A stretch of DNA of 32,290 nt from an uncultured Eubacteriales bacterium (GTDB lineage: Bacteria; Bacillota; Clostridia; Oscillospirales; Oscillospiraceae). The notes beneath the pieces were generated by a model. It was not told the origin of the DNA. It worked only from the letters and a program-made list of their open reading frames with translations, and did no database searches. Shown here piece after piece: positions 1 through 6,120 of this stretch (positions are counted from its first letter, which is position 1; every line of letters begins with the position of its first letter). Location of the stretch: NCBI GenBank assembly GCA_900316205.1, contig ONBX01000025.1:1-32290 (forward strand), written 5' to 3'. The translations under genes and the position numbers were made by a program.

Positions 1-122
1 GGGATGCCCCCCTTCACGTTCAATCTATGCCAAAATGGGAACTTTTTCGGAAGTTTCCATTTTGGCGGTTCAAGCTGTCGACACTTTGTCGACAGCTTGA
101 GGCGGCCGAAGGCCGCCCCTAC
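1..122. repeat. Three consecutive intergenic hairpins
   Basis: Three inverted repeats stand in a row with no gene. The first has 16-bp arms at 29-44 and 51-66 with one G-U pair. The second is a perfect 14-bp palindrome at 70-83 and 87-100 centred on GTCGAC sites. The third is GGCGGCC (101-107) with GGCCGCC (111-117), followed by CCTACGG, a member of the TAGGGG-flanked family seen elsewhere in the window. None has a following T-run, so I do not call them terminators of an upstream gene outside the window. Confidence 0.7.
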
Positions 123-158
123 GGACCTTGCGCTAGGGAGAGATCACGGAAACCGGCC

Positions 159-187
159 TTGAAATCCCATTAACCTTGCAGTATAAT
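159..187 (+). promoter_or_regulatory. Sigma-A promoter of the Rrf2 gene
   Basis: TTGAAA at 159-164 and TATAAT at 182-187 are separated by 17 bp. Transcription would start near 194, giving a leader of about 33 nt before the AGGAGG ribosome binding site and the ATG at 227. Rrf2 regulators often repress their own promoter, but I could not identify an operator. Confidence 0.8.
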
Positions 188-226
188 AGGCTTATAGAAC
201 ACAAGTGAGCACAGGAGGAGCGGACC

Positions 227-640
227 ATGATGATCTCAACCCGGGGGCGCTATGCCCTGCGGATCCTGGTGGACCTGGCCGAGCGGCAGACGGAGGAGAA
301 GGTGACCCTCCGGGAACTGGCAGAGCGCCAGGGCATCAGCGAAAAATACCTGGAGAGCATCGTGAAGGAGCTGGTGAACGCCGGGATCCTGGAGGGCCTG
401 CGGGGCAAGGGCGGCGGTTACCGTCTGCTGCGCGCCCCGGAGGAGATCAGCGTGCTGGAGCTGCTGGAGCGCATGGAGGGGACCCTGGCCCCGGTGGCCT
501 GCCTGGAGGCGGCGGCCAAGCCCTGCGCCCGGGCCGAAGCCTGCCGGACCCTGCCCCTCTGGCAAGGCCTGGACGACACGGTGCGGGCCTATCTGGGTCA
601 GTTTACGCTCCACAGCCTGATGCGGGAGGAGCAGCCGTAA
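227..640 (+). CDS. Rrf2 family transcriptional regulator, possible Fe-S sensor
   Basis: A 137-residue Rrf2-type regulator. The N-terminus (MISTRGRYALRILVDLA) and the winged helix with GISEKYLESIVKEL and LRGKGGGYRL are hallmark sequences of the family (IscR, CymR, NsrR). Three cysteines at roughly residues 89, 97 and 103 sit in the loop where IscR binds a [2Fe-2S] cluster. Here the spacing is C-X7-C-X5-C instead of C-X5-C-X5-C, so cluster binding is plausible but unproven. The ATG at 227 follows AGGAGGAG well; a second ATG at 230 is equally possible. In many Bacillota an Rrf2 gene precedes iscS-nifU-mnmA. Here mnmA follows 0.85 kb downstream but iscS and nifU are absent, which suggests control of sulfur or Fe-S genes. 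The separate gap and repeats make co-transcription with the next gene uncertain. Confidence 0.9.
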   Translation: MMISTRGRYALRILVDLAERQTEEKVTLRELAERQGISEKYLESIVKELVNAGILEGLRGKGGGYRLLRAPEEISVLELLERMEGTLAPVACLEAAAKPCARAEACRTLPLWQGLDDTVRAYLGQFTLHSLMREEQP

Positions 641-1038
641 ACAGGCGCTCCCCGGCTGCTTGGCCTCCCCTGCAAGGGGAGGTGTCACCGGAGAGATGCG
701 ACGGTGACGGAGGGGTTGCCGTCTGTCCTGGCTTCACGAGCGAAGCAAGTCGAAGGATCTCGCCCCCGGCGCAAAGTGCCGTTATGGCATGGTCCCGCAC
801 AACGCAGCCTTTTTCCCGCCCGGCCGTAGGGGCGGCCTTTGGCCGCCTCCTTTTCCCCTGCTTCTATCAGGCGACCACAGGTCGCCCCTACGATCCCCCG
901 CTTTCCCTTCCCCGCCGTAGGGGCGGATATCATCCGCCCGCAGCCCGGACAAAGGTGAGGATCGCGGGCCATTATTTCGCGGAATAAACCTACTAAAACA
1001 GCAGGAAAATATGATTATAATACAGGGAGGAAGCATTC
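641..1038. repeat. 398-bp gap packed with hairpin repeats
   Basis: No gene is seen. At 664-708 CCTCCCC pairs with GGGGAGG, followed by GTCACCG (684-690) pairing with CGGTGAC (702-708), a composite element found again near 28181. Three TAGGGG-flanked hairpins follow: GGCGGCC/GGCCGCC at 831-847, GGCGACC/GGTCGCC at 870-886 and GGGCGGAT/ATCCGCCC at 921-939. The last 80 bp are AT-rich and hold the ribosome binding site of the MOSC gene. Confidence 0.75.
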
Positions 1039-1485
1039 ATGACAGAAAATACAGGGAAGATCCTGGCGGTCTGCGTCAGTGAAAAGAAGGGGCAGCAGAA
1101 GCACACGGTTGCCGAGATCCGTCTGCAGGCAAACTGGGGCATTCCCGGGGACGCTCACGCCGGGACCTGGCATCGGCAGCTGAGCCTGCTTGGCATGGAG
1201 AGCGTGAGGCGTATGGAGGAGCGGATCGGCTTTCTCCTGGCCCCCGGAGCCTTTGCGGAGAACATCCTCTGCCAGGGGCTGGACCTGGTGCATCTCCCTG
1301 TCGGGACCCGGCTCCGGGTAGGCACGGCCCTCTGCGAGGTCACCCAGATCGGCAAGGAGTGCCATGCCGACTGCGCCATCCGGCAACAGGCGGGGGATTG
1401 CGTCATGCCCCGGGAAGGAATCTTTGCTCGTGTGCTGGCCGAGGGCGAAGCCCGTCCCGGCGATGAGATCCTGGTGCTGGGCTGA
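1039..1485 (+). CDS. MOSC domain-containing protein
   Basis: A stand-alone MOSC domain of 148 residues. MOSC domains occur at the C-terminus of molybdenum cofactor sulfurases and in YiiM/YuaD-type proteins, and are thought to carry or deliver sulfur to the cofactor. The signature is clear: GIPGDAHAG at residues 35-42, AENI at 73-76, and the cysteine-rich end of the domain with C108, C112 and GDCVMPREGIFARV at 119-132, whose C121 is the invariant cysteine. GGGAGG at 1025-1030 is 8 nt before the ATG. The stop codon overlaps the mnmA start (TGATG), indicating translational coupling. No molybdenum cofactor gene is in the window. Coupling to a tRNA thiolase suggests a role in sulfur handling, which is inference. 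Confidence 0.92.
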   Translation: MTENTGKILAVCVSEKKGQQKHTVAEIRLQANWGIPGDAHAGTWHRQLSLLGMESVRRMEERIGFLLAPGAFAENILCQGLDLVHLPVGTRLRVGTALCEVTQIGKECHADCAIRQQAGDCVMPREGIFARVLAEGEARPGDEILVLG

Positions 1486-2594
1486 TGCGGGCCCTCATCG
1501 CCATGAGCGGTGGGGTGGACAGCTCTGCCGCCGCCCTGCTGATGCAGCGCGCGGGCTATGCCTGCGAGGGCGTCACCATGCGGCTCTACCGCAGCGGGGA
1601 CCTGGGGCTTGCCTGCCACAAGAGCTGCTGCGCGGACCGGGACGCGGAGGATGCGGCCTATGTCTGCTTTCAGCTGGGCATCCCCCACGAGACCCTGGAC
1701 CTCTCCGGCGTCTTTCGCGCCACCGTGATCCGTCGCTTTGCCGAGACCTATGAGCGCGGCCAGACCCCAAACCCCTGCATCGACTGCAACCGCTTCCTGA
1801 AATTCGAGACCCTGCTGGACCTGGCCCTGGAGCGGGGCTTTGACTGTCTTGTCACCGGCCACTATGCCCGCATCACCCAAAACGGGGAGACCGGGCGCTA
1901 TGAGCTGCGCAAGGCCCTGGACGAGAGCAAGGACCAGAGCTATGTGCTCTACTCCCTGAGCCAGCGGCAGCTCGCCCATCTGCGCCTTCCCCTGGGGGAG
2001 CTTTCCAAACCGGAGGTGCGGCGCCTTGCGGAAGAGAGCGGCCTCGTCACCGCCGAGAAGGAGGAGAGCCAGGACATCTGCTTTGTGCCGGACGGGGATT
2101 ACGCCGCCTTCCTGGCGCGCTGGACCGGAGGGACCTTTCCGCCCGGGGACATCCTGGACCAAAGCGGCGCGGTGCTGGGGCAGCATCGGGGAGCCATCCG
2201 CTATACCCCCGGCCAGCGCCGGGGCCTGGGGCTGCCCGCAGGAGAGCGGGTCTATGTGCTGGAAAAGGACATGGCCCGCAACACCGTCACCGTGGGGCCG
2301 GAGAGCGCCCTCTACAGTCCGGGACTTCTGGCGGGAGATTTCCATTGGCTCTCGGTTCCGGAGCCGGCGGCGCCAATCCGGGTGACCGCCCGGACCCGCT
2401 ACCGGCAGAAGGAGTTTTCCGCCTTGGCCCGGCCTCTCCCGGGGAGAAGACTGGAACTGCTCTTTGACGCGCCCCAGCGGGCGGTGAGCCCCGGCCAGGC
2501 GGTGGTCCTCTATGATGGGGACCTGGTCCTCGGCGGCGGCCGGATCCTCCGCACGCTGAAGAAAGAGGAGAAAAAAGGCAGAACCGAGGCCTGA
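1485..2594 (+). CDS. mnmA: tRNA-specific 2-thiouridylase MnmA
   Basis: MnmA (369 residues, normal length) activates U34 of Lys, Glu and Gln tRNAs with ATP and inserts sulfur to give 2-thiouridine. The PP-loop ATP motif SGGVDSS is at residues 8-14. The two catalytic cysteines are in NPCIDCN (C98) and SQDICF (C199). GHYARI (125-130) and the C-terminal beta-barrel part (TPGQRRGLGLP) are also present. The start overlaps the MOSC stop by one base, so both should be made from one mRNA. Sulfur normally comes from IscS through relay proteins; none is encoded next to it, and the MOSC protein is the only sulfur-related neighbour. Hairpins follow the stop, without a clear T-run. Confidence 0.97.
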   Translation: MRALIAMSGGVDSSAAALLMQRAGYACEGVTMRLYRSGDLGLACHKSCCADRDAEDAAYVCFQLGIPHETLDLSGVFRATVIRRFAETYERGQTPNPCIDCNRFLKFETLLDLALERGFDCLVTGHYARITQNGETGRYELRKALDESKDQSYVLYSLSQRQLAHLRLPLGELSKPEVRRLAEESGLVTAEKEESQDICFVPDGDYAAFLARWTGGTFPPGDILDQSGAVLGQHRGAIRYTPGQRRGLGLPAGERVYVLEKDMARNTVTVGPESALYSPGLLAGDFHWLSVPEPAAPIRVTARTRYRQKEFSALARPLPGRRLELLFDAPQRAVSPGQAVVLYDGDLVLGGGRILRTLKKEEKKGRTEA

Positions 2595-2830
2595 GCCCAA
2601 GCCTTCCCCGCGCACGGGGAAGGCGCCCCAGTGCGCACACTGGGGCGGATGAGGTCCCCGTTCCCCCCCGCAGGGACGCTTATCAAGCGCCCGCGCATCA
2701 CAGACTTCATAGACAAAGAAGGACAGGCGAGTTCGTACTGACGTACGAATTTGCCTGTCCTGATTTTGGGCCGTCCCCGTCGGCGGAGTGGGCACGGAGC
2801 GATCTGGGGATCGCTCCCTACGCGCAGGAG
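2595..2830. repeat. Hairpins downstream of mnmA
   Basis: Directly after mnmA lie GCCTTCCCC/GGGGAAGGC (2601-2609, 2616-2624) and a stem at 2624-2633/2638-2647 built on CGCCCCAGTG. At 2721-2738 and 2743-2760 is an 18-bp inverted repeat with two G-U pairs and a TGAC loop, followed by TGATTTTG; it could end mnmA transcription. A short GCGATCTGGGGATCGC palindrome followed by TCCCTACG is near 2800-2821. No gene is seen from 2595 to 2966. Confidence 0.7.
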
Positions 2831-2866
2831 CTTACGTTCCGGCGTAGCGGCAACCCTGTTCCTTGT

Positions 2867-2895
2867 TTGTTCTCTCAACAGAAAAATGATAAAAT
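2867..2895 (+). promoter_or_regulatory. Possible promoter of first sigma cassette
   Basis: TTGTTC at 2867-2872 and TAAAAT at 2890-2895 are 17 bp apart, in an AT-rich patch that contrasts with the GC-rich flanks. The match is moderate. ECF sigma genes are often autoregulated, but no shared non-housekeeping motif was found between the two cassettes. Confidence 0.45.
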
Positions 2896-2966
2896 CTACA
2901 AAACCGGTGAGATATCGCCCCGTCAGATCCCTACTGTCAGGGTGAGGCGGAAAGGAAGTGACGCAG

Positions 2967-3524
2967 TTGGAAGATCGCGCAATCATCGCCCTGTTCCTGG
3001 AGCGCTCGGAACAGGCCATTGCGGAACTGGAACTCAAATACGGCGCGGCCGTGCAGAAAACGGCGGCCAATATCCTCGGCAGCAGGCAGGATGTGGAAGA
3101 ATGCGCAAACGATACGTATCTTGGGGTCTGGAACTCCATTCCGCCTCAAAACCCGGACTCCCTCATCGCCTATGTTTGCAGCATCGCCCGCAACCTTGCC
3201 CTCTGGAGATACCACAGCAACACGGCGCAAAAGCGGAACAGCCGCTACGACCTGGTGCTGGACGAGATGGAGGAATGCATCCCCGCCGCCTGCAGCGTGG
3301 AGACGGCGTATGAGGAAAAGGAGCTCTCCGCCGCCATCGTCCGCTTCCTGGATACCCTCAGCTATGAGGACCGCTTCTGCTTCGTGCGCCGCTGCTGGTA
3401 CGGGGACGCGGTTTCCGAGATCGCCGCTGCGACGGGCTTCAGCAGTCATCGTATTTCCGTCCGTCTCTTCCGCACGCGGGAAAAACTGCGCCAAACATTG
3501 AAAAAGGAGGGTTTGCTCACATGA
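2967..3524 (+). CDS. ECF-type RNA polymerase sigma factor (cassette 1)
   Basis: A sigma-70 family factor with only regions 2 and 4, as in extracytoplasmic-function sigmas. Region 2 has ILGSRQDVEECANDTYLGVWN, a version of the conserved DAED-T helix, and region 4 is a helix-turn-helix with EIAAATGFSSHRISVRLFRTREKL. I chose TTG at 2967 over GTG at 2958. The leader beginning GTGAGGCGGAAAG is shared with the paralogue at 4439, and in both the start lies exactly 25 bases after it; the TTG start also gives the same length, 185 residues. With GTG the product would have 188. The stop overlaps the next start (ATGA), typical of a sigma/anti-sigma pair. What it controls is unknown. Confidence 0.9.
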   Translation: MEDRAIIALFLERSEQAIAELELKYGAAVQKTAANILGSRQDVEECANDTYLGVWNSIPPQNPDSLIAYVCSIARNLALWRYHSNTAQKRNSRYDLVLDEMEECIPAACSVETAYEEKELSAAIVRFLDTLSYEDRFCFVRRCWYGDAVSEIAAATGFSSHRISVRLFRTREKLRQTLKKEGLLT

Positions 3525-4285
3525 GACGGGAACAGCTGTCGCGTGTGTTCGGCAATCTGGAGGATCGCCAGATCGCCGAAGCCTATCAATTCGATCCCGC
3601 CCGCTGTGGGCAGTCCCCGGAAAGGATCGTACCTATGAAAAAGAAAAGAATCATTTCCTTTGCCCTTGCGGCAGCGCTGCTCCTGGCGCTGGGTGCAACA
3701 GCCTATGCCCTTTTTGGCTCTCGCTCCGTCGGTACGCACATAATGCCGGAAACCGGCGTGTATACCAGCCTGGCCGAATTGAAGCAAGTTGAGAAAACCG
3801 TCGGTTACGCTGTGACCGCACCGGAGAGCTTTTCCAACGGCTATTTCTTCTCCCTTCTCACAGTAAGGGGAGAAGCCGTCTATGACGAAAGCAATGAAGT
3901 TGAAAAAGAATTCTATGGAGTGCATGTGGATTACACAAAGGATGGCTCGCCGAATCGGTATCTTGATCTCAGCCCCATTCTTGGTACTGACCAGCTTGAG
4001 CCTACTGAGCTGCGCGTAATCAACGGCGCATCAGTACGACTCAACCTGGATCATTACAAGATCGTACCGGAGGATTATCAGGAAACGGACGAAGACCGCG
4101 CTCGGGAGGCCGGAGGCCACTATTATATATCCTATGGTTCCGAGAACGTCATGGAATTCGACATGGCCTCTGCCTGCTTTGAGATCAACGGCGTGGAGTA
4201 TATTTTGTCAGACATGGCGGCGACAGAGGGAACGCTCAATGAGCTTGCCCAAATGACCGCTGAACTGATCGCAGCGGCAAGATAG
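3521..4285 (+). CDS. One-pass membrane protein, likely anti-sigma partner (cassette 1)
   Basis: A 254-residue protein translationally coupled to the sigma gene. Residues 1-43 are a hydrophilic, probably cytoplasmic segment, 44-64 form one membrane helix after a KKKR stop, and about 190 residues would lie outside. No catalytic motif is seen and the outer domain is not a family I recognise. The first 62 residues align without gaps to the product of 4993-6054 (shared ERIVPxKKKRIIS and LALAAALLL) while the outer parts do not resemble each other. The usual role of such a partner is to hold the sigma at the membrane and release it on an outside signal. This is inferred from gene order and topology; no zinc-binding anti-sigma (ZAS) motif is visible. 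Confidence 0.82.
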   Translation: MRREQLSRVFGNLEDRQIAEAYQFDPARCGQSPERIVPMKKKRIISFALAAALLLALGATAYALFGSRSVGTHIMPETGVYTSLAELKQVEKTVGYAVTAPESFSNGYFFSLLTVRGEAVYDESNEVEKEFYGVHVDYTKDGSPNRYLDLSPILGTDQLEPTELRVINGASVRLNLDHYKIVPEDYQETDEDRAREAGGHYYISYGSENVMEFDMASACFEINGVEYILSDMAATEGTLNELAQMTAELIAAAR

Positions 4286-4306
4286 GATACTGAACTACGG
4301 AATCCG

Positions 4307-4348
4307 ACAGAGCTTGCTTTCCTGGATGGGAAGGCGAGCTCTGTTTTT
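4307..4348 (+). terminator. Intrinsic terminator after cassette 1
   Basis: A 16-bp stem, with arms at 4307-4322 and 4329-4344 (two G-U pairs) and a 6-nt loop, ends in TTTTT (4344-4348). It separates the two sigma cassettes into independent transcripts. Confidence 0.88.
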
Positions 4349-4357
4349 GCTGCCATG

Positions 4358-4366
4358 TGGTATAAT
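4358..4366 (+). promoter_or_regulatory. Extended -10 promoter of cassette 2
   Basis: TGGTATAAT is an extended -10 element (TGn plus perfect TATAAT) just after the terminator. The region 17 bp upstream has no good -35, as is common with extended -10 promoters. Confidence 0.65.
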
Positions 4367-4438
4367 TCTTTTGAAAATCCTGTAGAAATCCTCTCCGGAT
4401 CCGTAGTGTATAGGTGAGGCGGAAAGAGGTGACGGAAT

Positions 4439-4996
4439 ATGACAGACGCTCAGATCATCGACCTGTTCTTTGAACGTTCGGAGCAGGCGATCGAGGAGCT
4501 TGCCAAAAAGCACGGCGGCGCGGTGAGCCGGGTGGCCTACAACATCCTGGGAAGCAGCCGGGACGCGGAGGAATGTGTCAACGACACCTGGCTTGGGACC
4601 TGGAACGCGATCCCGCCGGAAAGGCCCGCGCCGCTGAGAAGCTTCGTCTGCAGGATCGCGCGCAATCTTGCCACGAAGCGCTACCATGCCAACACAGCGG
4701 AGAAGCGCAACAGTCAATACGACCTGGCCCTGGACGAACTGGCCGCATGCATCCCCGACCGGAACAACGTGGAGGAGGCCTACGGGGCCAAGGAGTTGGC
4801 GGCGGCCATCGACCGTTTCCTGGACACCCTGGCCTATGCGGATAAATTCCTGTTCATGCGCCGCTATTGGTATGCCGACTCCCTCACCGACATCGCGGCC
4901 ATGTCCGGACTGCGCTACAAAACGGTGTCCGTCCGTCTTACCCGCATCAAGGCAAAGCTCAAACATTACCTGATGAAGGAGGGATTGCTTGTATGA
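4439..4996 (+). CDS. ECF-type RNA polymerase sigma factor (cassette 2)
   Basis: A 185-residue paralogue of the sigma factor at 2967, similar along its whole length (for example LFxERSEQAI, NILGSxxDxEEC, YHxNTAxKRNSxYDL). It has regions 2 and 4 only. The region 4 helix-turn-helix is DIAAMSGLRYKTVSVRLTRIKAKL. The recognition helix differs from that of the first copy (RYKTVSVRL against SSHRISVRL), so the two may read different promoters. AGGTGA stands 7 nt before the ATG. The stop overlaps the next start at 4993 as ATGA. It is probably the result of a tandem cassette duplication. Confidence 0.93.
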   Translation: MTDAQIIDLFFERSEQAIEELAKKHGGAVSRVAYNILGSSRDAEECVNDTWLGTWNAIPPERPAPLRSFVCRIARNLATKRYHANTAEKRNSQYDLALDELAACIPDRNNVEEAYGAKELAAAIDRFLDTLAYADKFLFMRRYWYADSLTDIAAMSGLRYKTVSVRLTRIKAKLKHYLMKEGLLV

Positions 4997-6054
4997 AGCG
5001 GGAAGCGATCTCCCAGGCGCTCAATCTCCTGGAAGAGCGACACATCAGCGACACGGCGTCCTTTGATCCCGGGGCCGTACAAGAACCCCCGGAAAGGATC
5101 GTACCCTTGAAAAAGAAACGGATCATCAGCCTGGCCCTGGCGGCGGCTCTGCTCCTGACCCTGGGCGTCGCGGCCTACGCGGCCTGGAGCGTGCATGCGG
5201 CAAGGCAGCAGGAGCTGAAAGAGGATTTCCAAATTGCGGAAAACAATGTGGACAGCTATGTGGAGTATGCCGTCCCCGATGAGGGGGAGAGCCTGGTGCT
5301 CCTCTCCGCTGTGAACGACGGGCAGGAGCAGCGGGTGTATGTGAACATTTCCACCGTCACAGAGAAGGAAGCGGCGGCTTTCCCGGAGAACGCCCGCTTC
5401 GCCTGGCGGATCGAGGGCACGGACTATGGCGGCCATGCGGCGCCCCATCTCCCGGTAAACCAGTCCGTTTCCGGCACGGAACAGATCCGGGCGGCGGTGC
5501 TGGCCCACGCCTATGACAGGGATACCCAGACGCTGACGCTGCAGTGCTTGATTGATGTGCAGCTGCTCCAAAAAGCCGCGGCGGAGCTGGGAACAGAGAG
5601 CGTTCCGTTCTCGGTGCAGATGAGCGTTGACGGCGTCTCCCGCACCTTCGGGCCGGTCTCCCTTGCTTTGACCGCGGAGCAGCGGCGCTGTTTCGACTTC
5701 GGTCACGCCCTGTACCACGACGGGGAAACGGGCCTGGAGATCGAGGTGGTGGGCCTGGAGCTCACGCCCTTCAGCGCTGTGTGGAAGGTGCACTACGAGG
5801 GCGACGCCGCCCTCCACACCCCCGGGGCGGATCAGGAGGGCTACGGTCCCTGGAGCTTGCTGGAGGACAAGGTCTGCCTGGAGGCAAGGCTGCTCTTCTC
5901 CGACGGCTCGGAGTTCTCCACCGGCGGGGCCCTGACCTGCCCCTATGAAAACGGCACGGTCAATCTCTTCTGCGGCTGGGGCAGCGCCATCGACATCGGG
6001 GATGTGCAGCGCATCGTCCTGGGGGATCTGGTCCTCTGGGAGGCAGACAGCTGA
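4993..6054 (+). CDS. One-pass membrane protein, likely anti-sigma partner (cassette 2)
   Basis: A 353-residue protein with a short cytoplasmic segment (1-43), one membrane helix (44-64) and a large outer domain of about 285 residues. The start is ATG 4993, overlapping the sigma stop as in cassette 1; an upstream in-frame start inside the sigma gene would break this coupling. The N-terminal 62 residues are collinear with the first cassette's protein, whereas the outer domain is longer and unrelated. The outer part is acidic, has beta-rich composition, and includes stretches such as YVNISTVTEKEAAAFPENARFAW. I do not recognise its family. Likely role: membrane anti-sigma or signal receptor for the coupled sigma. 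The 745-residue lipoprotein downstream may share its transcript. Confidence 0.82.
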   Translation: MKREAISQALNLLEERHISDTASFDPGAVQEPPERIVPLKKKRIISLALAAALLLTLGVAAYAAWSVHAARQQELKEDFQIAENNVDSYVEYAVPDEGESLVLLSAVNDGQEQRVYVNISTVTEKEAAAFPENARFAWRIEGTDYGGHAAPHLPVNQSVSGTEQIRAAVLAHAYDRDTQTLTLQCLIDVQLLQKAAAELGTESVPFSVQMSVDGVSRTFGPVSLALTAEQRRCFDFGHALYHDGETGLEIEVVGLELTPFSAVWKVHYEGDAALHTPGADQEGYGPWSLLEDKVCLEARLLFSDGSEFSTGGALTCPYENGTVNLFCGWGSAIDIGDVQRIVLGDLVLWEADS

Positions 6055-6074
6055 CCGGACCACGAAAAAAGAAA

Positions 6075-6099
6075 GGGCCAGGGGACGACCCCCTGGCCT
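6075..6099. promoter_or_regulatory. Hairpin between cassette 2 and the lipoprotein gene
   Basis: GGCCAGGGG (6076-6084) pairs perfectly with CCCCTGGCC (6090-6098) around a 5-nt loop. On the plus strand no T-run follows, so it is not a good terminator in that direction and may trim or stabilise the mRNA. On the minus strand it is followed by CTTTCTTTTTT, which would make a terminator for antisense transcription. Confidence 0.6.
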
Positions 6100-6120
6100 A
6101 CATTATCAGATAGGAGAAAT

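Noticed and set aside
641-1000. Repeated GC-rich units considered as a CRISPR array.
   Set aside because: The units are self-complementary hairpins of several kinds with irregular spacing and no constant repeat with unique spacers; no cas gene is present.
1016-1021. A perfect TATAAT just before the MOSC gene.
   Set aside because: Transcription would start near 1028, inside the ribosome binding site at 1025-1030, and no good -35 lies 16-18 bp upstream. It is possible but not supported.
6075-6099. The GGCCAGGGG hairpin as a terminator between cassette 2 and the lipoprotein gene.
   Set aside because: No T-run follows on the plus strand; the T-run is only on the antisense side.
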